Positions 23,435-31,694 of a stretch of DNA of 64,000 bases are shown here, in pieces. Below the pieces are notes generated by a model, which did not search any database, was not told the DNA's origin, and worked only from the letters and a program-made list of their open reading frames with translations. Position 1 is the stretch's first letter. Each line of letters opens with the position of its first letter. The stretch is from an uncultured Collinsella sp. (GTDB lineage: Bacteria > Actinomycetota > Coriobacteriia > Coriobacteriales > Coriobacteriaceae): the NCBI GenBank assembly GCA_900541065.1, contig UQIE01000005.1:62001-126000 (forward strand), written 5' to 3'. The translations under genes were made by a program, and so were the position numbers.

Positions 23435-23989
23435 TTATTTACTCTCTCTCTCGATGGAGGCGATGCGCTTCATCAGGAATTCGCGGCAGCGCTGGACTTG
23501 AATGGCTTCTCGCTCGCGGATGTAATCCTCCATGAACTGCCAATCGGGATTGCTGGACTCATCGATGGGAAGCATTACTCGTAGCAAATTGAGCCGTTTT
23601 AGGCTGATCGACCTTCCGTGGCCGAATAGCGTTCGCTGTTTAGAAATGGATGCGGCCACGAATTGCATGGCATATCTTGAGAGGTTTCCGATTGAGTCTC
23701 TTGGCCTTAAGTCCGTTACGTGGGTGTCGAGAGCGAACTCCATTGGTTGGTAGTACGCGAGACCCGCCCCGCCATCGCCGTCGTTGTTTAGAGTGATGGC
23801 GTGGCCACGATGAAGTCTTTCGTTTGGAATAGAGACAAAAGCCTTTACGCCGTTGTCGCAGTTGCGAGCGGAAATAAGTGGAACGTCTCCGACCTGAAGA
23901 GAGGTCATGTTTTTCTCGGTGCCGCGAGCCGGTTGAAATAAATCCGAGATTTTAAAGGGTGCCCAATCCCTGTTATTCAAATCGAGCAT
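23435..23989 (-). CDS. Specificity subunit of BcgI-like RM system, N-terminal half
   Basis: A 184-residue product with one target-recognition domain and the helical spacer (FMEDYIREREAIQVQRCREF). Translation stops at TAA 23435-23437, just after a (GA)5G tract. The start at 23989 has GAGGAGG upstream and overlaps the end of the RM gene by 17 bases, so the two are coupled. The full S protein would contain two such domains and set the DNA target for both cutting and methylation. In this state only the first domain is made. Half-size S proteins can dimerise in some type I systems, so residual function is possible. Confidence 0.82.
   Translation of the reverse strand: MLDLNNRDWAPFKISDLFQPARGTEKNMTSLQVGDVPLISARNCDNGVKAFVSIPNERLHRGHAITLNNDGDGGAGLAYYQPMEFALDTHVTDLRPRDSIGNLSRYAMQFVAASISKQRTLFGHGRSISLKRLNLLRVMLPIDESSNPDWQFMEDYIREREAIQVQRCREFLMKRIASIERESK
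23442..23452 (-). repeat. GA dinucleotide tract at the specificity-gene frameshift
   Basis: (GA)5G on the coding (minus) strand. Five units give an early TAA, four units also give an immediate TAA, and six units fuse both halves in frame. This is the expected layout of a slipped-strand phase switch. Confidence 0.75.
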
Positions 23990-25898
23990 CGGGGCCCTCC
24001 TCGAAGAGATAGCTACGACCATGAGAAACCATGTCTAGCTGGAATGTTAGATAATCGGCTATTGCCTTCTCGAAATCCTCTTCGGTAGGTATCTCGTCGT
24101 TGAAGTAATAGAAGCTGTGCAGCCACTCGTCATCTGGCTTGACGGTCGAGCTGACGCAGAATTTCGATGGGGCGTCTTCGCGGCCGTTCCAAACGTCAAG
24201 AAGATGCTGCTTTCTGTCCTTTGCAGAGTCGCCTTCGACCAGGCCGACGTGCGCCCTTACCTCATAGCCATCATCCCTAAAGTCGATGAAACGGCATTCC
24301 TTTTCAGGGTCATGTGGTTCGCCGGCGGTGAACACGGCTATGACGGGATTCGTTCCGACCCCATAGAATGTATCGGTGTTGCACGTAATAACGCCTTCGA
24401 GGGTGTGATGCTTGAGGATGGAGACCTTGAACTCCTTCTCGGCTTTGCTTTTTCCGGTCATGGATGATTGCGGAACGATGACCGCCGCTCTCGCACCTAT
24501 TGTGAGAGAGTCGAGAAGATGTTCCACAAAAGATAGCTCGTATTGGCTTGGATCCGCTTTGGTTCCTTGGCTGTATGGAGGATTCATCAGCCCGACCGTT
24601 GCCCCTTTGAGCTGTATCTGGGCCGGGTTTTGCTTGAGGAAATCGCAGCATTCGAGGTTACTGTTTCCGTCTCGCCTAAGAATCATGTTTGCAGCCGCGA
24701 CTGCAAACATGTTGCTTTGGAGCTCGATGCCGTGAAGGCGCTTTTTCTTAATGTCTTTGCGTTGCTGCTCGCTGGTTGCAGAAGAAAGCATGCGATGCAT
24801 GGCGGCGATGAGAAATCCCGCCGTTCCGCATGTTGGGTCAAGCACCGTATCTGTAGGCTTAACATCAACGAGCTCACACATAAGGTCGCAGATGTGCTTT
24901 GGCGTGAGTACGATGCCGAGTGTTTGGCCGTCCCCGCCGGAATAGCTCATAAACTCGCCGTAAAAGCGACCTATAAAGTCTTCAGAAGTCTGCTGGTACT
25001 TGATGCTTTTGAAAACGTGTTCGTTAAGGAAGTTCGTGTAGTAGTGCAACGGGGTCATCCCTAGGGTGTCATTGACCTCGTTTAAGCGAAAGCTTGTTTG
25101 AACAATGCCGAACTCAGCAAGAAGCTTGTTTTTCTTCACATCTGGCCCGACGTTGGAGCGCGTGAGTCTTCCACGAATGGCGTTCATCAGCTTATCGCCG
25201 TCGCGCATGCCTTCGGTCTGGTCCCCGGTAAGGGAATCGATTGAGAATCCGCCGTATTCGATTTCATCCAAAGCTAGAAGAATCCCCGCTACCACAAGAG
25301 CCTTGTCTTGGTCCTTGATGGAGCCGTAGGTGCGAAGATATTCGTGAAGCTCTGCCGCATCCTTGAGAATTTGTTCGGTGGTCTTCTCGACGTCGGTTGG
25401 TTCGTCAAGAACATACCGTGTGTAGTATTCAACGATGTTGCTCGGTGAGAGCCAAGTGAACGATTCGAGGTCTGGGAGCCTCTTGTAGCCTTCTCGGTCA
25501 TTCACGAACACGGGAGATATGGTGTGATGCTTGGAGTCCCCTGAAACCCCAACGGCGAAGACCTCAGTGAAAGGGCTCTTCTTTGCGATGTGCGAGGCGT
25601 AGTGATAGGCACCGTTGACGGCATAATCGGTAACGGCCTCGGTGCTCATGTCGAGGATGTCAGAATCTGTTAGCTTTTCATGTCGGCTCTGGCTCGCCTT
25701 ATCTTCGATGACAAGAACAAAGCGGCCAATTTTCGAAACGTATTCAGGATAGCCAGCGTTTCCCGTTCCGCGCTTGGATGCGTCCTTGAGGGCGTTGTCG
25801 ATTTCTTTGATGCTGCTCCCCTGTGATGTGAACTCAATATCACATTCGGTGAGCCTGTCGGCAACCCAAAGGTCGAGTGCGGCTTCTTTCCTGGCCAT
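23973..25898 (-). CDS. BcgI-like fused restriction-methylation subunit
   Basis: A 641-residue protein. The N-terminus has a nuclease signature, PEY at 51-53 followed by VIEDKA with Glu65 and Lys67, fitting a PD-(D/E)xK site. The C-terminal two thirds are an N6-adenine methylase of HsdM type, with motif I DPTCGTAGF at 354-362 and NPPY at 439-442. The length and the paired S gene match BcgI-type type IIB enzymes, which cut on both sides of a bipartite site. No separate HsdR is present, which supports this reading over an ordinary type I system. The start at 25898 has AAAGGAT upstream; the frame extends further but lacks a site. GC is lower than in the mobilization genes. Confidence 0.82.
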   Translation of the reverse strand: MARKEAALDLWVADRLTECDIEFTSQGSSIKEIDNALKDASKRGTGNAGYPEYVSKIGRFVLVIEDKASQSRHEKLTDSDILDMSTEAVTDYAVNGAYHYASHIAKKSPFTEVFAVGVSGDSKHHTISPVFVNDREGYKRLPDLESFTWLSPSNIVEYYTRYVLDEPTDVEKTTEQILKDAAELHEYLRTYGSIKDQDKALVVAGILLALDEIEYGGFSIDSLTGDQTEGMRDGDKLMNAIRGRLTRSNVGPDVKKNKLLAEFGIVQTSFRLNEVNDTLGMTPLHYYTNFLNEHVFKSIKYQQTSEDFIGRFYGEFMSYSGGDGQTLGIVLTPKHICDLMCELVDVKPTDTVLDPTCGTAGFLIAAMHRMLSSATSEQQRKDIKKKRLHGIELQSNMFAVAAANMILRRDGNSNLECCDFLKQNPAQIQLKGATVGLMNPPYSQGTKADPSQYELSFVEHLLDSLTIGARAAVIVPQSSMTGKSKAEKEFKVSILKHHTLEGVITCNTDTFYGVGTNPVIAVFTAGEPHDPEKECRFIDFRDDGYEVRAHVGLVEGDSAKDRKQHLLDVWNGREDAPSKFCVSSTVKPDDEWLHSFYYFNDEIPTEEDFEKAIADYLTFQLDMVSHGRSYLFEEGPDARFE

Positions 25899-26039
25899 GT
25901 GAAATCCTTTGATAACGAGCTGGTGCGAATTGAATCGCGACAAAGATATCCAACAGTTTAACCTCCGGCTATAGAGCAAAGGAAAACTACTTCCAATCGG
26001 AATTATCGAACGGTAGCGATTCGAGGTTGTCACGTAGCG

Positions 26040-26453
26040 ATCGGCCTTGAGGCCGATGGGTCCCGCTTATGGGCGGGACCCCCGCGACGCATAGCGTCGC
26101 TCTCGCTGCGGCTCCCTGGCAACGCTCCCCAGGGTCGCGTTTCGTCCGCCTCCGCTCACACCGGCCCCACCCGGCGAACGGCTGCGCTCGATGGCTTCCA
26201 GAAGTCGCCATCGCTCCGCCGTGGTCGCCGGGCGGGGCCTCTCGCGCCGGGTCGCCGAGCGCCGTCGTACGACGCTCCCCATGGGTCGCGTCTCCTCGGC
26301 GTCGGCTCAACCGTCGCTCACCTGCCCGGGCTCGCGTTGCCTCGGCAACCGGTTCGCTCCGTGCATGCAAGATATGGATTCCGTTGCACGGAATCATCTT
26401 GCCCGCCTGCGGCGGGACGGCGAACCGCTCCGAGGTCGCTCTCGCCGAAGGGC
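26040..26453. other. Hairpin-rich noncoding region next to relaxase 1 (possible oriT)
   Basis: The 598-base gap 25899-26496 holds no gene but many perfect hairpins: 26040-26046/26051-26057, 26058-26066/26073-26081, 26084-26090/26094-26100, 26114-26119/26129-26134, 26190-26195/26207-26212 and 26377-26383/26389-26395. It is GC-rich with recurring GCTCCGC-like spacers. An origin of transfer somewhere here or beside mobC is plausible. Confidence 0.5.
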
Positions 26454-26490
26454 AAAAGAAAGGGCCGGGACGCCTGTTGCGTCCCGGCCC
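26454..26490 (-). terminator. Terminator of the element 1 mobilization operon
   Basis: On the minus strand, 7 bases after the relaxase stop, a 12-bp perfect GC stem (26479-26490 with 26462-26473) is followed by TTTCTTTT. Confidence 0.88.
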
Positions 26491-26496
26491 AAATGC

Positions 26497-27435
26497 TCAG
26501 TCGTCTCGGCCGTTCTGATTCTCCAGCGCCTTTCGCTCAAGCTCCCAGAACGCCCGCATCGCCGTCGCTATCCCGCGCAGCGTGAAGCGGACGGTGATGC
26601 CGGTCGAGCGGTCGACGGCGAAACCGAGCCTTCCGCCGTTGACCTTCCTCACGGCCCCGAGCGACTTCGAGGGGAAGCGGTACTGGAGGCTCCCGCCCTT
26701 GGACTTGGCGAGCTCGATGCCGTCCCGCCTGAGCCGCCGCTCAAGCTCGCCCATCCGGTCGGGGCAGTCGCGCATGCGCCCGACCTCCTCGATCCGGCGG
26801 GCGACCGCGACGCGGGCGCGGGCGTTCTCCGAGCGCTCGGCCTGCCCCTTTCGGGCCATGTCGCGCTCTTCCGTGCCGGGTTGCCTCGCGTGGACGCGCG
26901 AGTTGGCCTTGCCGCGCTCAAGCTGCCTGAGGCCGTACCTTTCGTCCAGGGTACGGACGGTCTTCACGCGTGATGCCGCCGCCTTCCGGGCGGGGCCCTC
27001 GTCGAGCCTTCGGCCGGTTTCCAGATCACTGCGGTTGATGCCGAGGTGCACGGCGTAGCGGTCGGTGGCGTCCGCGCGGCAGCGCTCGCGGTGCAGCACC
27101 ATCACGACTTCCTGGTTGGGGTAGCGCTCGGCCACGTACTCCCTCGCATAGCGCATGCACAGCTCCGGCGTCATCTTCCCGCCGTTGAGGTCGCACTCGT
27201 CGGGGAGGAACCCGAGTATCTGGTGCTGCATGTAGGTACACCTGGCACCGGCCTTGCCGGGCCTGTCGTGACCCATGGCCGCCCTCGTGTCTGCCATCTC
27301 CTGAAACCAGCGGTCATCGTCGATGATGTTCTGCGTGCCGTGGGCGAGCGCCTTGTCGCGGTCCCAGGAGAGGTAATCCCTGAGTCTCGCGAGGTGCTTC
27401 TCGCTGCAGACGCTCGTCTGCTTTATCGCCGTCAT
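26497..27435 (-). CDS. Relaxase (mobilization nuclease), element 1
   Basis: A 312-residue protein. It shares the pattern HQIL.FLP.EC..NGGKMTP, YP.Q.V...LH and AVH..INR..L.TG.R with the relaxase of element 2. YAVHLGINR looks like the metal-binding motif III of a MobP-like relaxase, and an N-terminal Tyr (DYLSWD) may be the nicking residue. It nicks the transferred strand at oriT and leads it through a conjugation channel. The start at 27435 has GGGAGGCGACC upstream. The coupling-protein gene ends 10 bases upstream, so the genes form one operon. Confidence 0.8.
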   Translation of the reverse strand: MTAIKQTSVCSEKHLARLRDYLSWDRDKALAHGTQNIIDDDRWFQEMADTRAAMGHDRPGKAGARCTYMQHQILGFLPDECDLNGGKMTPELCMRYAREYVAERYPNQEVVMVLHRERCRADATDRYAVHLGINRSDLETGRRLDEGPARKAAASRVKTVRTLDERYGLRQLERGKANSRVHARQPGTEERDMARKGQAERSENARARVAVARRIEEVGRMRDCPDRMGELERRLRRDGIELAKSKGGSLQYRFPSKSLGAVRKVNGGRLGFAVDRSTGITVRFTLRGIATAMRAFWELERKALENQNGRDD

Positions 27436-27445
27436 GGTCGCCTCC

Positions 27446-29362
27446 CTAGTCGAGCGAGAGCCCGCTGAATTTGCCGCCCGGCTTGCTCCCGTTCTTCTTC
27501 TCCGGCTCGGGCCACTTTGGGCACCAGGTCGAGGCCTCCTCGCGCATCTTCCCAGCAGCTGACTCGTCGAGGCGGCGCTGGTAGGCGCGACGGTTCTCCG
27601 CCTCGTGCTCGGGGGTCCCGAGGTCGAAGTGCTCCCTTGTGGGCGTGTTGGTGCAGTCGGTGACGGGGGAGCGGAAGACGCCGGCTCGACATGCGGGCAT
27701 ACCGTTGTCCGCGTGCTTCACGACGATGATCCCGTCCCGGTCCGGGGCCATGCCGCGCCACTCCCAGGGGTGTATCACGTCGTCGGCGCTCTCGCTGTAG
27801 GACGTCGAGGAGGACGTGCCCGACGCGGCCCTGCCGTTGCTCGTGCCCTGCGTGTGGCGCGTGGTCTTGCCGATGAGCTCGGTGAAGTACCGGCGGTCCT
27901 CCTCCTCGGCGAGCTTCATCGCGACCTTGATGCCGCAGTTCGCGAGGATCTTCCTGCGGCCGTCTTTCTCGCCGTACTTGTTGAGCTGGGATACGCCCTG
28001 CGTCGCGCCGACCCAGAAACAACCGTAGCTGCGTCCTAGGCTGAGGAGCGCGGGCAGGCGCTCGACGCGGGGGAGGTTGCCCCACTCGTCGCCGAGTATC
28101 TGCACGGGGCGGGGGAGTTTTCCGCCGTTCACGTCCGCGACCGCCTGGACCGAAGCCCAGAGCTGCGAGAGGAATATCGCCGCTATGCAGTTGTAGGGGG
28201 AGCCCTCGTCGAGCACGTGGAGGAAGACGGCACTCTTCTCCGTGAGCACCGTTCGCGGGTCGATGTCGGAGCCAGAGGTCATCCATGCGACCGGCGCGGA
28301 CGAGAACGGGCGGAGTGCCACCTTGAGCGTCGAGAGGATGCTCCTGAGCTCGTTGCCGCCCGAGGAGACGAACTGCGACGCCCTGCCCTTGGCGGGGTGA
28401 CCGCTCGGCAGGGAGCGGAAGACGGCCTTCAGAGGCTCGGCCGGGTCGTCGCCCTCGGCCTCGGTGCCACGGTCCAAGACCTCGCAGACGGTCGCGAGGT
28501 GCCTCGATCCCTCGGGACACTCGTCAGACATGGAGACCAGCAGGACCAGGGCCGAGAGCAGGCCCCTGGCCGAGGCGGTCCAGTGCGAGCCCTTGTCTTT
28601 CTCGTCGTCCTGCACCACGAGCTCCGCGATGGCGTCCGCCGCCTGCTCGGCCTCCTGGTCGCGTCCCTCGGCATGGAGGTCGAGCACCTGCTTGAGCGGG
28701 TTGAACCTCTGTCCCCTATAGGGGTGCTGCGTGTCGAGAAGCAGGACGCGGTAGCCACGACGGGCAAGCTCATCGCCCGTGAGCTCTATGAGCTCGTTCT
28801 TCACGTCTGAGACGACGAGGGTCGCGGGCTCGGAGCCGTTGGAGGCGTCGCCGTAGCTGAGCAGGTCGATTGAGGGGAGGTAGAGGAAGCGTGATTTACC
28901 TGACCCAGTGGCCCCTGATACGAAAATCATCTTCTTCGGCTCGTAGAAATAGCAGGGCTTACCGCGATATTTGGTGAAACCGTAGACGAACCCGCGCGAC
29001 GAGGGGTTCGTCGAGCCGCCCCATGTCATGGACCCCTTCACGACCTCGCGGCCCGTCTTGACGTGGGCGTCGCCGAGCACGCCGCCGTCCTCGGCTCGTG
29101 ATTTGAGGGCACTTGAGTAGGCGATGAGGGCACAGGCGCAGAGTGCAAGGAGGAAGACGAACAAGGCCCCGAGGGGATGGGTGACGAACCCGTCCGAGAG
29201 CCACCAGCCGAGGACGGTCTCCGCGTCGAACGTTGTGGGAATTGCCGATGCGTCGAGTCCGTACCCGGCGACGAGCATGTCGATGGGGGCGGCGAGCACG
29301 GGGCATGCGAGGATCGCTAGGAAAAGGGATGACAGGAGCGCTGTGAGCATCTTGGTTTTCAT
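27446..29362 (-). CDS. VirD4/TraG-type coupling protein
   Basis: A 638-residue ATPase that docks the relaxase-DNA complex onto a secretion channel. Two N-terminal membrane segments (about 5-25 and 62-82) precede Walker A SGATGSGKSRF (about 148-158) and Walker B QILGDEWGNLP (about 410). VSDVKNELIELTG is the typical follow-on motif. The channel itself is not encoded nearby, so the element would use one from another conjugative element. The start overlaps the mobC stop (ATGA). Confidence 0.92.
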   Translation of the reverse strand: MKTKMLTALLSSLFLAILACPVLAAPIDMLVAGYGLDASAIPTTFDAETVLGWWLSDGFVTHPLGALFVFLLALCACALIAYSSALKSRAEDGGVLGDAHVKTGREVVKGSMTWGGSTNPSSRGFVYGFTKYRGKPCYFYEPKKMIFVSGATGSGKSRFLYLPSIDLLSYGDASNGSEPATLVVSDVKNELIELTGDELARRGYRVLLLDTQHPYRGQRFNPLKQVLDLHAEGRDQEAEQAADAIAELVVQDDEKDKGSHWTASARGLLSALVLLVSMSDECPEGSRHLATVCEVLDRGTEAEGDDPAEPLKAVFRSLPSGHPAKGRASQFVSSGGNELRSILSTLKVALRPFSSAPVAWMTSGSDIDPRTVLTEKSAVFLHVLDEGSPYNCIAAIFLSQLWASVQAVADVNGGKLPRPVQILGDEWGNLPRVERLPALLSLGRSYGCFWVGATQGVSQLNKYGEKDGRRKILANCGIKVAMKLAEEEDRRYFTELIGKTTRHTQGTSNGRAASGTSSSTSYSESADDVIHPWEWRGMAPDRDGIIVVKHADNGMPACRAGVFRSPVTDCTNTPTREHFDLGTPEHEAENRRAYQRRLDESAAGKMREEASTWCPKWPEPEKKNGSKPGGKFSGLSLD

Positions 29363-29709
29363 GATAGTTCTCGATTCTTGGAGATGAGGTTTGAAAGCTG
29401 CGAGGCCGTGCTCGACACCAGTCGGACGGCCTCCGTGAGCTGTCGGGCAGTCTGCGCATCCACGCCATAGGCGTTTGCGGTGCGAACGGCCTGGTTGAGG
29501 TTTCCGCCCTGCTTCTTCATCTGATGAAGAAGCTGCCGCAGCGTCGCCTCGTCGGCGATCCTGACGGGCTTCTCACCGATGAGGAGGGCGGCTTCGCGCA
29601 TGAACGTCGATGGGGCCATACCAAAAGAGGAGGAGCGCACCGTGATGGCGGCACGCTCCTCCTCGGTCATGCGGACGTTTATATGCGCGGTCTTGGCTTT
29701 GCCACGCAT
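29359..29709 (-). CDS. MobC-like relaxosome protein
   Basis: A 116-residue protein with an N-terminal ribbon-helix-helix (INVRMTEEERAAI) and the MobC signature (KQGGNLNQAVRTAN). MobC proteins bind near oriT and open DNA for the relaxase. Four-base overlap with the coupling-protein gene shows translational coupling. The mobC of element 2 is longer, with an extra N-terminal domain. Confidence 0.87.
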   Translation of the reverse strand: MRGKAKTAHINVRMTEEERAAITVRSSSFGMAPSTFMREAALLIGEKPVRIADEATLRQLLHQMKKQGGNLNQAVRTANAYGVDAQTARQLTEAVRLVSSTASQLSNLISKNRELS

Positions 29710-29712
29710 GGG

Positions 29713-30609
29713 CTAGCCCCTGTCGTGGAAGGTGGCGCGCGCACCGTCGAAGTCGAGTCGGGACTCGCCCAGCGTGCCGTAGCGGTTCTTGAGGGCGACG
29801 AGCTTGAGGGGCGTGCCGGTTGCGGGAGACTCGTAGGGCCACTCGGGCTTGTCATTGTCATCGGCGAGGTAGAGCACCGAGTCAAAGCCGTACTCGACAG
29901 CGGAGGAACCACCGAACATGGCGAGGTTGGGCCTGGCCGACTTCCCGGAATCATAGGACTTGCGAGTGGTCGAGCTCAGTGCGATGACGGGAGAGCCATA
30001 GAGGTTCGAGATTTCGCGGAGGCCCTTCACGCATGCTGTGATAGCCAATCGCTCGTCGATGAACTGCTGGTCCGCCGTGATGCCGCAGGCGAGGAGCTGG
30101 AGGTAGTCAATGAAGACGATGGGGACCTCGCCGCGCTCGCGTGTTACCAGCCCGACGAGGTTGGAGAGCTCCACGGTGTTGAGCGGGCCGGTGATGCAGA
30201 GATTGGGGGCGATCTGGGTGCGATATTTGTCGAGTGCAGCCTCGAAAGTCGTGTGCTTAGGGTGATTCTGGGTCGCACAGCTGGAGACCTCGGACAACGC
30301 GACTTTGCCGTCGCTGAGACGCGCCAGACTCTTCTCGATCAGCTTGTGCGCGGGAAGCTCGGCGGAAACGTAGATTACCGGGTGCCCGTCTGCCGCGAGC
30401 TTGTCGGCCTCCTGGAGTGCCAGTGTCGTCTTGCCCTTGCCCGGGGCGGTCCCGATTGCGTAGTTGAGCCCGGGGTAGACACCGCCGAGGATGCTGTTGA
30501 GTGCATCGAGCCCGAAGGAGGCGATGGGTTTGTCTTCCTGAAGGGCGTGGACGTGCTCGTCGAGCACATCAAGCTCGAAGACGAGGGGATTGACGTTCGG
30601 GCGCTGCAT
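29713..30609 (-). CDS. DnaB-like RecA-fold helicase/ATPase
   Basis: A 298-residue protein matching the C-terminal motor of replicative helicases: Walker A GTAPGKGKTT (about 53-62), Walker B VFIDYLQLL (about 165-173), and KNRYGTLG near the C-terminus in the position of the DnaB arginine finger. The DnaB N-terminal domain is missing. It may help the element replicate or unwind for transfer. It starts one base into the stop codon of the preceding small gene. Confidence 0.83.
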   Translation of the reverse strand: MQRPNVNPLVFELDVLDEHVHALQEDKPIASFGLDALNSILGGVYPGLNYAIGTAPGKGKTTLALQEADKLAADGHPVIYVSAELPAHKLIEKSLARLSDGKVALSEVSSCATQNHPKHTTFEAALDKYRTQIAPNLCITGPLNTVELSNLVGLVTRERGEVPIVFIDYLQLLACGITADQQFIDERLAITACVKGLREISNLYGSPVIALSSTTRKSYDSGKSARPNLAMFGGSSAVEYGFDSVLYLADDNDKPEWPYESPATGTPLKLVALKNRYGTLGESRLDFDGARATFHDRG

Positions 30610-30851
30610 TACTCGCTCGCCCCCTCTGCCAGCTTGTGGAAGTAGTCGAACAGGTCCTCTTCCATGACGAAGTACTGGTTGGCGATGCTAAAGCAGTGGT
30701 GGGTGGACTTCATGAGCTTGATGGCGCTGGATTGTCCGATGCCAGTGAGGATCTGAACGTCCAGGCGGCTCATGATGCGCTTGGTGCCGACATGGCGCAG
30801 GTTGATGCCTGCGGAGATGGCGTCGGTCTTGGGGTCATCTGCAAGATGCAT
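30609..30851 (-). CDS. Small putative DNA-binding protein
   Basis: An 80-residue protein. SRLDVQILTGIGQSSAIKLM reads like a MerR/excisionase-type helix-turn-helix, and FSIANQYFVMEEDLFDYF like the following wing. It may be an excisionase or an operon regulator. AAAGGAG lies 6 bases before the ATG, and the stop overlaps the next start (TAATG). Confidence 0.65.
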   Translation of the reverse strand: MHLADDPKTDAISAGINLRHVGTKRIMSRLDVQILTGIGQSSAIKLMKSTHHCFSIANQYFVMEEDLFDYFHKLAEGASE

Positions 30852-30943
30852 GATAAACTCCTTTAGTAGGGCGCTCGGCTCCTCTTCGATGTTTGGCGAC
30901 AGTGAGAGGAGTCGGGTGCTTGTTTGTAAAATGGTCTTATCGA

Positions 30944-31630
30944 CTAATTAGCCCCTTTCTTCTCGTATTCGTCGATAAGGTGCAGAAGGCTGATTCGAGC
31001 TTCTGCGGGCTCGCTGTATCCCTTGCGGGATGATCTGCCGATGTTGGCGAAATCGAGCAGAGCACGGTAAGTGCAGGAATAGCCCTTGATGTGCTCCCAT
31101 GCGTTGAGAATGTATGAGACCAAAGGTGTAACGGCGAGCAACGCTGTAGGGTCTTGCAGGGTAGTTTCGAGTTCACGGCCGGTCTTAGCCTGGATACGTG
31201 CGTCGAGGTTGCACTCGGGCATCTTTGCAGCCTCTTCCATAATGAGGCAAATGCTGTCCCAGTTAGTGCGGAGATGATGAACGCGCTCGCTCGTGGTGTC
31301 GATGCAGATCCTTGCTTCATGACAGTAGTCAAAAAAGCCTTTGATGACGTCGCGGCAATCATTTTCTGGCTGGATTGCGCTCCAGTCCTCGAACATGCCC
31401 TCGAAGGCGTCGAGACAGCTCCCATCCTCAGCATAGATGAGCTGCGCGGCCCACCTGCCTAGATCCGAGCTCGTCAGCTGCTCCATGGGAAGCCTCGCTA
31501 GGAGCGCAGACGGGGTGAGACCCCTTGCCGCGGCGAGGTCAGCGCTGGAGCGCTTGAAGAGTACCTGCTCATCCTTTGAGTTGAATAGGATCGTCGAACG
31601 CAGCTTGCTACTCGCAGTGGTAAGTGCCAT
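30944..31630 (-). CDS. Unknown protein of element 1
   Basis: A 228-residue, mostly helical soluble protein with no recognised domain. It contains CLDAFEGMFEDWSAIQ and a Cys/His-containing stretch (GFFDYCHEARICID) in the middle. GAGAGGAGG precedes the ATG at 31630. It lies between the integrase and the replication/mobilization genes, where elements often carry regulators or replication accessories, but nothing in the sequence proves such a role. Confidence 0.7.
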   Translation of the reverse strand: MALTTASSKLRSTILFNSKDEQVLFKRSSADLAAARGLTPSALLARLPMEQLTSSDLGRWAAQLIYAEDGSCLDAFEGMFEDWSAIQPENDCRDVIKGFFDYCHEARICIDTTSERVHHLRTNWDSICLIMEEAAKMPECNLDARIQAKTGRELETTLQDPTALLAVTPLVSYILNAWEHIKGYSCTYRALLDFANIGRSSRKGYSEPAEARISLLHLIDEYEKKGAN

Positions 31631-31694
31631 TGATAACCTCCTCTCTGTTTGGCCTTATTTGCAGTATACATCTGGTGACACAATTATGAGAGTA

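Noticed and set aside
22900..23989. Ordinary type I restriction system with a missing hsdR
   Set aside because: The methylase subunit carries its own nuclease-like N-terminus and the S domains have the P-D/W-x-FME ending seen in BcgI-like systems, so HsdR is not needed.
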